A DNA stretch of 23,051 bases, taken from contig JALKBU010000831.1 of the NCBI GenBank assembly GCA_023091735.1, forward strand, positions 1 through 23,051, written 5' to 3'. The stretch is from Trichomonas tenax. Taxonomy: Eukaryota > Parabasalia > Trichomonadida > Trichomonadidae. The position numbers and the translations under genes are program-made. Below, in pieces: positions 1 to 10,300 of this stretch (within the stretch, counting starts at the first letter, position 1; each line of letters opens with the position of its first letter). The notes beneath the pieces were generated by a model. It was not told where the DNA came from and ran no database searches. It worked only from the letters and a program-made list of their open reading frames with translations.

Positions 1-850
1 GAATTTGAATCGTTCAGACTGTCGGAAATTTAAAAATTAAATTCTTCAAATATGAGGTCATTGGTTCGTTTTGTGAGGTTATGATGTGTTTACAAATTTT
101 GTCAAATAACCCCCTATATATACTACTACACTCATGAAAAAATCACATTCTCAGATTTTATTGGTTCTATGGAATCACCAATATATGTAGAATTTATTTT
201 TCGTAGTTTAATCAAGAATTAGTTTTCCAAACCAGAGAATGTCTAAAACTTAATCAACTCCATTTGATGTTTATTTGAATTTACATACATAGAAGATCTT
301 ATATTTTATATATGACGTCAATTTTGAAAAAAATACGTTTTTATTTAAATTGCGCTTACTGTTCGCATGCTTATGTTTTTGAATTATTATTATATCGAAT
401 GCACACAAAGAAACATTGTATCTATATGGCCTCCTAAAAATTTGCCAAATGTCAAAAATCTGTTAGGGCTTAAAAGTACCATTATTAGTATTACCGAAAT
501 GCTGCGATCCTAGTGGTACCATTATTTTGTAAACTAAAATTGAGAGGATACCGTCAAATTCACTTCCGACCGTTCAAATCATATATGAAATGGCAGAACA
601 ATCTTTTAAAAGTATATTTTATTGATCCACTTCGAGATTGGGATTAAACCAAATAGCAATATATCTTGTAATGGCAATATTTATAACATTTTAAATTCGA
701 ATGTCAAGAAGCTCTTATTGAAATCATATACCGTACCAATGATTATTGGAATTGAGTTACACTTTTTAAGAGCACTAACAAAATAATTAGGTGTATTTAA
801 AGCTAAATAATCATATTTTAACAAAAATTTGGTATTCGAAATTTGAAAAT
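1..850. other. AT-rich intergenic region, no gene seen
   Basis: No open frame of useful length, no recognisable RNA gene and no clear repeat was found. Homopolymer A and T runs are common and stops are dense in all frames. The right boundary is where similarity to the dispersed repeat begins (GAGTCTAGGACAAAAGTG). Confidence 0.6.
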
Positions 851-1035
851 GAGTCTAGGACAAAAGTGAACATCAAAAGTGACATGGAACCTTAAAGTCA
901 CTTTTCATGAATAAACTGTCACTTTTTTGCGCGGGCAAATTGTCACCTTTATAAAAAGTGTTATAAATATCTTTGTAGTCTAAAAAATACTGACATTTAT
1001 AGATTGAAACTCCACGCTGAGTATGAAGACCATAA
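851..1035. repeat. dispersed direct repeat, copy 1
   Basis: This stretch is repeated almost exactly, in the same orientation, at 22866-23051, where the window ends, so the repeat is longer than can be seen there. Both copies begin with GAGTCTAGGACAAAAGTG, and the sequences before that point are unrelated, which suggests a true element end. I count about six substitutions and one extra A between the copies; five of the six substitutions are transitions. Each copy contains several AAAGTGAC/GTCACTTT words and a GCGCGGGC core. The minus strand of both copies reads as an open protein-like frame. Confidence 0.85.
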
Positions 1036-1127
1036 ACGTAGTTCATTGCAAGTTGTTGTTGCACTCCAAACCAAGAAACTCGGTCGAAATTATCCCTTCT
1101 TGCATGGTAAATATGAATTATAAACAA
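873..1127 (-). CDS. hypothetical protein fragment encoded by the dispersed repeat
   Basis: An 84-codon minus-strand frame runs across the dispersed repeat and about 90 bp beyond it. I do not recognise the family. The stretch from YHARRDNFDRVSWF to FYKGDNLPAQKSD has ordinary protein-like composition, and the other copy near the right edge reads nearly the same residues in the same frame (one substitution, F to C, in the QYFLD stretch). The copies part at the C-terminal end: a one-base indel ends this frame at VPCHF, while copy 2 reads on into different residues. Two KSD tripeptides come from the repeated AAAAGTGAC word. This may be the 3' end of a repeated gene or a coding remnant of a transposable element. 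No promoter element is clear. Confidence 0.35.
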   Translation of the reverse strand: MFIIHIYHARRDNFDRVSWFGVQQQLAMNYVYGLHTQRGVSIYKCQYFLDYKDIYNTFYKGDNLPAQKSDSLFMKSDFKVPCHF

Positions 1128-1440
1128 ATAATTAAAAAAAAAAATAAAAATTTAGTAAAAAATGAATTTTACAAAGAATATAAGGATCGAATTGAGAATC
1201 TAAATAATATAAATCAATATATAAAATGAAAGTAACATGAAAACATTATTTAATTCATGATTCATAATTAACTATGAATTTAATGATATATTAATAATTA
1301 TGAGAATAAGTAATAATATGAAAATAATTTTGTTATGAAAAAGGTATCTGTGAAAAAATAAAAAAATAGAAAATAATAATATATTAATATGAAAAGTGAA
1401 AATTTAATGTATATTAAAAATTGAATCAATAAGTGGGTTC
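1036..1440. other. AT-rich intergenic DNA
   Basis: Very AT-rich sequence with A runs and repeated TAATAAT/ATGAAAAT words. A short plus-strand frame at 1023-1229 is Lys/Asn/Ile-rich as expected by chance. No gene is supported. Confidence 0.6.
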
Positions 1441-1617
1441 TGATTAAGGCGTAGCTTGGCCACTCGAGGGCTTTGGAAGTATCAGGCCGACCTCGCCATG
1501 CTTCGAATCATGCTACTGTTGAATAGGCATCTGGATGCATCTCTGCTAGATCACCAGGTCATCCTTCACTATGAGGCCACAACTACTCATAATGAAGTCT
1601 TCTTTGGCTTCCAACAT
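1441..1617. other. GC-richer island, possible coding remnant
   Basis: This stretch is clearly richer in G and C than the DNA on either side. On the plus strand one frame stays open from about 1444 to the TGA at 1618-1620. On the minus strand a protein-like stretch (AEMHPDAYSTVA, then FEAWRGRPDTSKALEW) is also readable with a stop inside. Neither matches a family I know. A decayed gene fragment carried in from elsewhere is the simplest reading. Confidence 0.3.
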
Positions 1618-1701
1618 TGAGTTCAATCCATTTCAACCTATTGACACTTTTCCATTTTTCCCGCGCAAACACGTCACTTTCCTTTATTTTGACATTCTGA
1701 C

Positions 1702-1730
1702 TTTACATGACAAAAATAAGTTACATGTCA
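1702..1730 (+). promoter_or_regulatory. paired TTTACATGACA / GTTACATGTCA motif upstream of GPx
   Basis: Two copies of the ACATGnCA word lie 64-92 bp before the GPx start codon. The same extended word (TTTACATGACAAAA) lies about 66 bp before the uL6 gene in this window. A role as an upstream element is inferred from this shared position only. Confidence 0.35.
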
Positions 1731-1781
1731 GAAAAGCACGTTGTTCTATTTTGTCCCAGTCCCATTTGAAAATGAGTCAAT

Positions 1782-1790
1782 TCATTTTTC
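1782..1790 (+). promoter_or_regulatory. initiator (Inr) of GPx
   Basis: TCATTTTTC fits the trichomonad initiator TCA(+1)-Py-T/A. With the A as +1 at 1784, the leader is 10 nt long, typical for this group, and this supports ATG 1794 as the start. Confidence 0.6.
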
Positions 1791-1793
1791 TCG

Positions 1794-2285
1794 ATGTCTG
1801 CTCAGTCCATCTACGATTTCGTCGTCAAAGACAACAAAGGCGGTGATTTCAACTTCGAAACACTCAAAGGAAAGGTCATAATGATCGTCAATACAGCTTC
1901 AAAGTGCGGATTCACACCACAGTACAAAGATTTGGAAGCATTGTACAAGAAGCACAAGGATGCCGGTCTTGAGATCATTGCTTTCCCATGCAACCAGTTC
2001 TTGTCCCAGGAACCAGGTTCTGATGAAGAAATCGCCTCTTTCTGCTCATTAAACTACGGCGTTTCATTCCCAATCATGAAGAAGATCGATGTTAATGGCG
2101 ATAACGCCGCCCCAATCTACAAGTTCCTTAAGGAGAAAGAAAGTGGTTTCCTTGGATCCGCCATCAAATGGAACTTCACTAAGTTTTTGATCTCCCGTGA
2201 TGGCCAAAAGTTCAAGAGATATGCTCCAACAACAAATCCAACATCGATGGAGAAGGATATTGAAGAATTCTTGAAGGAGCAGTAA
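1794..2285 (+). CDS. glutathione peroxidase-like thiol peroxidase (Cys type)
   Basis: A complete 163-residue GPx-fold peroxidase that reduces hydrogen peroxide and lipid hydroperoxides, likely in the cytosol since no targeting signal is seen. The catalytic motif NTASKCGFT places the peroxidatic Cys at residue 38, so this is not a selenoprotein. The rest of the active-site tetrad is present: Gln72 (in SQEPG), Trp126 and Asn127 (in KWNFTKFLI). Cys66 lies in FPCNQF, and Cys84 (ASFCSLNYG) sits where the resolving Cys of yeast/plant/insect Cys-GPx enzymes lies, so it probably works with thioredoxin rather than glutathione. There is no dimerisation-loop insertion, so it belongs to the short GPx4-like class. 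In a microaerophile lacking catalase such an enzyme would be part of oxygen defence. The start is supported by an Inr 10 nt upstream and the stop overlaps TAAA. Confidence 0.95.
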   Translation: MSAQSIYDFVVKDNKGGDFNFETLKGKVIMIVNTASKCGFTPQYKDLEALYKKHKDAGLEIIAFPCNQFLSQEPGSDEEIASFCSLNYGVSFPIMKKIDVNGDNAAPIYKFLKEKESGFLGSAIKWNFTKFLISRDGQKFKRYAPTTNPTSMEKDIEEFLKEQ

Positions 2286-2286
2286 A
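2283..2286 (+). terminator. TAAA polyadenylation signal of GPx
   Basis: The stop codon TAA plus the next A forms TAAA, the trichomonad polyadenylation signal, which often overlaps the stop. Confidence 0.6.
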
Positions 2287-3041
2287 TACATATAGATTAA
2301 ACGGTGTCTATTACTCAGATTTTAACATTTCTTTTTACAGTTGCCCTCATTAGTGTTTTAAAATATGATGACAAATAAAATTTTTGGCCTCATCTAGTTT
2401 TGAATTTAAAAAAGAATAAAGCTATTGCTACTTTAATTAAATTCATCAATTTACGCCATTAAACATGAAGAATTTTCTAATTTTTTATCTGTTTTTCAAT
2501 AAATTCTTGATGTTATGGTTATATTTTATATGATGATTATAAATATTTGCAAATTGATATAAAACATAAATCAATCTTTCTCGGGGATATAATTTGCATT
2601 GTAACTCAATATAACAAGTGGTTATTTCATGATGAATATGGCTAAAAGATAGGCAAAAACATATAATACATAAATCCATTCAGATTCTTGGGTTGCAGAT
2701 GATTTTAATTTGAGATGTTGATTCATTATTTTGATTTCTGATAAATTACCGCAAATATTATAAAAACCTTATTAAAAAGTGATATGCTTTATATCTTTGT
2801 AGGGTATAATAAAGAGTCACGAAAAAGTGATGTGTTTACATGGCAGTCATAAATATGTTTTGACATGTAAAGTTAACCTTTATAACAATGAATAACAAGT
2901 TTCAAAATTCAAAAATGGAAAATTCATAAAATCCACGACTCATTTAAATGGAAAAATATTCGAAAAAATACATTTAAAAAATGTCTATTTCTCCTTCATA
3001 GTAAAATTTTGATGTAAAAAAATTTTGACAACATTTTTTTT
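2287..3041. other. intergenic region with a TTTACATGnCA motif pair
   Basis: No gene is seen. At 2811-2880 there is a run of words shared with the inverted-repeat element at 11.9 kb: CACGAAAAAGTGA, then TTTACATGGCA (from about 2837), then TGACATGTAAA (from about 2861). It may be a fragment of the same repeat family. Confidence 0.45.
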
Positions 3042-4049
3042 TCGAATTATGCGGAGACAGCTAAAGAAATTGGGAAAATGAATGAAAATGGGACACTCAT
3101 GAGTGTTTTTGAGTTCAATCAACTTGTCTGCTTGTTAAGAGAGGCAAAAATCAACTTTGAGTAAGCAAAATATATTTTAGATCCAAAAAATAGTAATTAA
3201 GATGAAATCGATAAGTTCACTCTTTACCGTAGCATGAATATAGAATATTCCAATGAAAATCAGACAGAAATCATCGATTTTGTTAATTTCATTGACCAAA
3301 TTTTCAAATTACGAACTTCATTATCTAAATTCGTTGAAAGTATCCAAAATAAGTTGAATAGCAAAATATCTGATCAAGCAAATGAAATTAAACGCAAAAA
3401 TTCTAAAATCTCTGATCTAAACATAACCACTCAATTTCAGGTTCCCGAAGATTTTCAAATTGAAAAGAAAGAAAATAACGGTGATTCACAACTAGATTTC
3501 AAGATATTTATTTTTGGAGATAATTATATTGGTAAAAGCACAATGGTTAACACAATAGATAAAGGAGACTACTCTTATGGGAGGGTTCCATACATAGATC
3601 TTCAGAAAGTGCTTTCTTACTCAGTAAATCAAAAAGATATTTTAGTACTTTTCAGTAATTGCAATGCATCACCTCATAAAAGTACTACGGCATCATTGTA
3701 TATGAGATCTATTGATTGTGGATTAATTTGTTATTCTGTTGATAATTTAGAATCATTTCAAGATCTCCCAGAACTTTTGACGATGTATAATGATAATGCA
3801 TCTGGAAATCCAGAATTAATAACATATATTGTTGGCCTGAAGTCTGATTTTTCTAATGAAGAGCGAAAAGTATCAAGAGCTGAAGGAGAACAACTTGCGA
3901 GAGAAAAAGGAGTGTCTTTCGTTGAACTTTCTTCAAGAAATTAAGTAATGCTCGAATCATTCTTCAAATATTTACTCTACAAGATCTATCAGAATAGATC
4001 TATCATACACACACCACAGCCTCGACGTTCTTTCTGTAATATTGCATAA
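3042..4049 (+). pseudogene. EF-hand/Rab-like small GTPase pseudogene, three in-frame TAA codons
   Basis: The longest open segment is 3234-3944. After about 80 residues of helical, charged sequence it has a P-loop GDNYIGKST, a Rab-like core (GLICYSVDNLESF), a G4-like VGLKSD and a G5-like ELSSR. The G3 motif (DTAG) is missing; FSNCNAS stands in its place. The same frame continues past TAA 3942-3944 through VMLESFFKYLLYKI to a natural end at 4047-4049 with C-terminal CNIA, a CAAX-like prenylation box. Upstream, the same frame runs from about 3042 (ATG at 3078) through VFEFNQLVCLLREAKINF, TAA 3162-3164, a loop-like DPKNSN, TAA 3198-3200, and DEIDKFTLYRS into the segment at 3234: an EF-hand-like helix-loop-helix. 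The original product was thus probably EF-hand, linker/coiled coil, Rab, CAAX, like RASEF/CRACR2A in layout. The start at 3042 is approximate. Confidence 0.7.
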
Positions 4050-4302
4050 TGTTCTTTCATATTATTATCATGATTTGTTTCATTATGGATCTTAAAATTC
4101 ATTTAAACTTGCAGAGAATTGATTGTTTCAATTTAAATAAATATAGATCCCACTTTTCCCAAAGTATTGGGGATCCAAAAACTTATTCCTCCCGTATCCC
4201 GAACACTCCCTTTGACAAATCAATTTGTTTTTAATTTTGTTCCACATAAAAAAATCAAATATAAACATAACAATTTAATAATATACAAAATAAACATTAA
4301 AC
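4050..4302. other. convergent intergenic spacer
   Basis: AT-rich spacer between the 3' ends of the GTPase pseudogene (+) and the BEACH gene (-). No further gene is seen. Confidence 0.6.
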
Positions 4303-7300
4303 TCAGAACATAATCAATTGTATTGTGTTCGGTTTTGACATCGCGAGAACTGTCTTGTAATATTTCGAGTATGTAAGTTTCTTGATAGGTTTCGGAGATG
4401 ATAATTTCTTGAAAGTTTCGAAAGTAATTGGATTGAGAATGAAGATATCGCAGTTTTCAGTTGAAACAAAAAGGAACTCCATGCTCTTGTTGAATGATAT
4501 CTCATGGAACTGGGAAACTATAGACTTCATAGTGTGAGATTTCATAAAGTTTCCTGATATTGTAAATGAGTGAATTGTCGAATCTTTGTCATTATCTGTG
4601 AGAACACATAATGATCCAGAATCGAATATTGCAATCTTTCGCGGTTTATCAATTTGATTGCATGCTTTGAACATGTGGAATATCTCGAAATCGGAAGTGT
4701 TCAACAAGTAAATCATTTCATCAGATGCAAGAATTGCCACAGTCATAAGAACCGAAGAACAAACAATTGACTTAGCATTTTGAATTGGAAGCTTAACAGT
4801 TAAAAATTTGGATGAATTTGTGATGAAAAGTTCTCCATCATCACAGATTCCAATGACCGAATCTTCACAAAATGGCATCATATCACAAACATTGGTTAAA
4901 AATTGATCACTTGTATAAGAATACTGTTTCTGATTCAAATATAAAGAGATCAAAGTGTGCTCAAATTGTTTGTAGATCACGCATAATGATAAATCATTCG
5001 TGAAAGCTGATATCGAGGCATTTTCGTGCTCAAGATCAAATGGAATGCTTTTGTTGCTTAATTCATTAATAACTTTCTTGCCAGAGTTGACCATCATGTT
5101 CACGCTCTCGATATTTTTGTTGAATAAGCAATAAATCGTGTTTTGATGCATATTCATGGAATGACAAATCTCATTTGTCTCCAAAACGCCAAAATCTTTC
5201 GAAGAGATCGTTGCATCGATTCTCTGTGAGTTGCTGACGCTTGCGAGAGAAGGAATACAAATGTTGAACATGTTGAAAATCCATTTATGAAGGAATTTCA
5301 AACTTTGCTCGCTATAAAGGAATTTGCAGTTCTCTTTGACTTCGTTTGTCGAAACTCTGAAAGAGACAACAGAATCAGGACAAGAGAAGAATTCCGGTGT
5401 TAACTCATAAAACTTTGTAGTTACAATATCGTTATTCGGAATTTTGAACAAAACGCTGACGTGATCATCAGTCATTTCTGGTAAAACAACTGACAAATCT
5501 TCCCTCGGTCTTGGAAAAACAGGATAATTATTTGGAGTGTTGAATGATTTTCCTGTTGAAAAGTTGAGATAAATCAGGAAGTGATTTAATGTGATATTTC
5601 CAACGAATAACTCTTCAATCATTTTAATGTAATCAGGTGTCATATTCACATTATTTTCAACCAAAAATTGAACGAATTCATTGTGTTTCTCCTTGAAAGC
5701 AATGAAAATCATGTTTGAGTTATTAAGGAAAAGTTCAACAGAGTTTATTTCATGATATGTGCGTGCGTAAGCATATTCTATATTAGAAACATCGATAATA
5801 TAACCGCCAATGACAATTGTCTTATTGGAATAATAAAGAATTGTCTTGATTTCAACTCCTGCTTGGACAACAATAACATTTAGACAGACATCGCTTTGTT
5901 TTTCTATTAAAGTAATCGGTGGCTTTCCATGCATGAACGGTTCGAAGTGTCTTGAAAACAACAAAACTTTTTTGTTCGTTGGTTTGTTATTCTGGATGAT
6001 GAATTCATTCTTAATTTTCTCGATCTCATATAATACCCGGAAGTCTGTGTTTTGCTTGATTTCGATTGGAGTAAATGCATATTTAACGTACGGCTGATTC
6101 CAATTTATTGATTGGGAGTAAGTCGAGAAAAGAAGAGCAGTGTTTTGTGAAACTTCTGCAAAAGCATCGCAGACGAATGCATCAATATTATTTTCGATAT
6201 TTTCATCATTGTAAAAATGCTTCAATAGTAATGGTTTGTATCTATTCAATAACTCCATAAAAACAGCTCTATCGTTGTTATAATAGCAAGTGAACAAAAA
6301 CACAGACAAAGCAGTTACATCGGTTTCAATTAAAGCATCTTTTGTGAAAAATTCGACGACTTTGAACCAATTTCCGTGATTTTGGATATATATTGAAAGC
6401 ATATGTGCTAAAATTTCAGGCAGTGTAATAGTTTGCCTCTTTGTTATTTGAATTTCCTTCGTAAACAACGAATCTCTGTACATGTAAACAAAATCAAATA
6501 ATGATCTGATGACGAACAAACTCGGGTTTGTATTTTCTGCAAATTTGATCTGAAGAGGATAAATTTTGCTGATTATTTCAACAATTTGAGAGAGATTTGT
6601 TATATTCTCGGTTAAACAAAGATCTGTTTCTATGACAGGAACATAAAAAACGAACATTGACATTGTGCCGAGTTTCACAGCTATGTTTGGATCATCTTTC
6701 TTTGCGCTGAGGATTTCGAGAAATATACTGTCGAGCAAATATGAATCAATGTTGCGAACTTTCAAGAAGCACAAGATTGCCTTCACGTAATCTGGAAAGT
6801 TTTCGACCTGCGACATTATACTTGAGACGAATCTTATCAATGCAATATCAAGGACATTGTCGAATTGAGAAATTGTATAAATAACCCACTCCAAAATGAA
6901 TTGAGATTTTTGGACAATTTTTGTCACATCAATCATTGACAATCTTTGAATGAAGGAGATAAAAGCATCATTCGATACATACTTTGACATGCTGAAAATG
7001 ATGTCATACAAGAATCCCGGATTACTCGATAATAATAAGTTTTGTGGATACTCAATGAATATCTTTTCATCAATGATAACTTCTTTTTCTGATTTTTCGT
7101 TGAATATTCCAATTATTGTATCTTGAAAATCATTTTGAAGTAACCTTGATATTATATTGTTGCTAAACTGTGTTTGCGGATGAAGGCCGAACAAGTAAAC
7201 CATCAATTGCTGAGATTTCGTTGGATTTGCGTGTTTGATGAAATCGATAACATAATGAATATCATCGACACTATTTTCGAGGTGTCTCATGAGTGGAATA

Positions 7301-10300
7301 GCGAAGAAACGCAAATATTCAATATCATACTGCCACAGAAGTGAAACGATCTTTTGCACTGAATTAGATTCTAGTGCAAATGCAAGATTTTGAGAATACA
7401 ACTCAAGAAGAATTGTTTCTGAAAAATTAAACATAATATCATCAGGAAGTGAACCCCAAAAACCGGAATTAAACCAAAGAATAGAACAAATTTCTCTCTT
7501 GATGCTCTCATCTTCGAAGAACTGCCAAAGTGAATACAAACAGTTCAGAAGCTCTTTTGAGTAAATCGATTTGTCGAAGTAAATTAAAGATGCAATTGCT
7601 TTGTTAATGCAGTTGCTTTTCTTGACTTTATCGACAAAATCAGGATCGCTGTTGAATAAGTTCATAACTGTTGACAATAAATGAATTGCAGATTCTTGAT
7701 TTTTCGTAATAGAAGCGATATAAGTGAAGACATTATTATTGATAAACTTCTGATGAACGTCTTCGTTGTAGCGAACAATGATTCCGCTAGTTGTTATCTT
7801 TTGTGGACCTGTTGAAATCATGTTTGTTATTGCATCATTGAGGCCATTCGATGGATCGAAGAAACAAATCATTTCATCATTTAACTTAATTGATATTCTT
7901 CCAATAACACAAACTGATTTGTTTCCAATTATAAGATTAAAGTTGTTGAACGAAACATTCTCGAAACAATCGATTGGAGCACTCTGTTGGTCATTAATAT
8001 ATACAGTAATGATATTTTTGCGTAAGCAAAGTTTGAAAATCATCGGTTGAATAGGAATATTCTTCATTATAGTTTTGACAACATCATAATCATCACTCGG
8101 ATACACCATTGTGAGATTTCCGTTAAATTCAAATCTAATTGAAGTTTTTCCAGCATTCAAAGTCAATAATGATGTTCTGTCTATTCTCGATACATCAAAG
8201 AAGTCAATGCAAATCATGAAAGTATCACTTGATTGTATATTTGAAAACCTTTGGAGATCGATTTTGCTTTCTCTGTCAGGCAGATAAACAAACGATCTCG
8301 GAAATGCGTGTTTAACAGTTAAAGAGCCATCAATTAAGTCGCATATATATGTTGGCCAGTTTTCATTATGATAACAAACTAAAGCATCGTGTAAATCGCG
8401 CGAAAAGTAGCAATGAATGACAATTGACAATATCTGAATAATATACTTCAATTGAAGATTTGATTCTCTCATCAGTTTAACTGCAAAATATGGGAACTTA
8501 GAGAAAACAACGTGCATTGTATTGATCAAAGACTTTTCCATTGATAACAAAGCGTTGTGCAACAATTTCTTGTAATAAATCGTATTCTGTAACATTTTGC
8601 ATGCAAGAATCAATGCATTGGCACTTGCGATGTTAATATTCGATTCGAAACTACCGAAAACAATATAATACAACCTTAAGTAAACTTCATTGTTAATTGC
8701 TGCAGGATTGAACTTAAATTCGGCGAAAAATATTGGATCCAAAACTTTGTAATATTGACTTGATGACGAAAGCAAACTTCCAACGAATCCTAAAACAGAA
8801 TTTAGGACATCAGGATATTCCTCAGAAAACGCAAGCATTTTTTCAAGTTTCTTGAAAAGAACAGCGCCAACATCAGTGAAACATAAAGTACTTTTTTCAA
8901 GAACTAAAATTGAGTCTGTTAATATTTGAACGAGTCTTTTGATATGTTTTGGCTTTGGATTATCTAAAACTTGTTGTGTGTAATAAACTAAGCCGCTGAG
9001 ATATGTTTGTGAAGGAATATTGAACATTGTGAAAGATGTATTGATTAATTTCGTGTAAAACATATATCGAGAATCAGTAAACAATTCTTGCATGAAATAT
9101 TTGATCATCGATTCATTCAAGAACATAACAATTGCTACTGGTTCTATTGTAGCTAACTCTGATATAATTCCAAGAAAGCTCTTCTGCAAGAAAGCGTATT
9201 CTTTCGTGTACATCATCATTCCGCAATTCACGAAAGTATTGAATGCATCAGGAATTGTTGAAATGCTTTGGAAATGCTCAGGATTTGCTTTAACTAATGT
9301 AGAGAATAAATTAATCTGTTCAGAGCAAATGTGAACTGGAGCAGTTGCAAAGAATATAACAGAGCTGTTCAAAATTTGATAAGCAAAACTTAAACTCTGA
9401 GAGAAAAGTTTCACTGCGATTTGATGACTGAGCTTTCGAACAAATGTTTTATATGCATATAATTCTGGACTATTAGAGCGTGATTGATCATACAAAAATG
9501 GATGGAAGACGATACTCCAATTCTTTGATTGATTAAAATATGATTTAAGTGTTTGTAAGTTGATAAAATCGAGTAAATATAATGCAAGGAAAATCAATGA
9601 AATCGCGAACTTCGAATTTGTTGCAATATTGTCTTCCATGAATCCTCTCAATAGATTACATGTTAATGATACAAAATCAGGAGTATTATAAATGTTGTGA
9701 ATCTTTGCATATAAATCCAATGCATCTCTAATGTAAGATTCAATAAAATTAAGATCGAAATCGAATTTAGAATGATTTTCGATTAAAACAGGGAATTGAT
9801 AGAAATCGTCGGATTCTTTAATTTCTTCGTGTTCAAGTGATGGTTTCATTGGCGTTGGATATAAATTCATGAACGGAAGTTGCGGCTCTGGAATTGTTGC
9901 AATATCGATATTTTTGATAATAAACAAAACGTAATTTAACAAAATCGAGTGATATGAAGGTTCTTGAAGCAATGCCTTGCAAAGAGAAATGTCTGTGCAT
10001 ACTCTGTATATTGATTCGAGCACAGCATTCCCTAAATCGACCAATTGCACTTGATTTAATTCAGTAATTGATTTCAACATCTTGCAAAGCGATTTAAAGA
10101 AGATTAGATACATTTTATCATTGATTTTGAGTATTTGATTCTGCTCAGCGTAAAATTTAAGGATTATGATGATGATTTCGATATCGGAATTTTCAAAAAG
10201 TTCATTTGGCTTCGAATTTAGTATTGACTGCAATAAATGGTTCAAAAATATTATAGTTTCATTCCTTATTTGTTCATTATCAGTAATAAAATCTTTTCTG

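Noticed and set aside
1448..1520. tRNA-like or SINE-like signals: TAGCTTGGCCACTCG (A-box-like) and GCTTCGAATCA (B-box-like)
   Set aside because: The T-arm stem around TTCGAAT does not pair properly, and no acceptor stem or anticodon arm could be built.
1571..1846. 91-codon plus-strand frame overlapping the GPx start
   Set aside because: It runs out of frame into GPx, which has a clear initiator and full family similarity.
3162..3944. Reassigned TAA codon as an explanation for the interrupted GTPase frame
   Set aside because: GPx, uL6 and others here end with TAA at the normal family C-terminus, so TAA is a stop in this genome.
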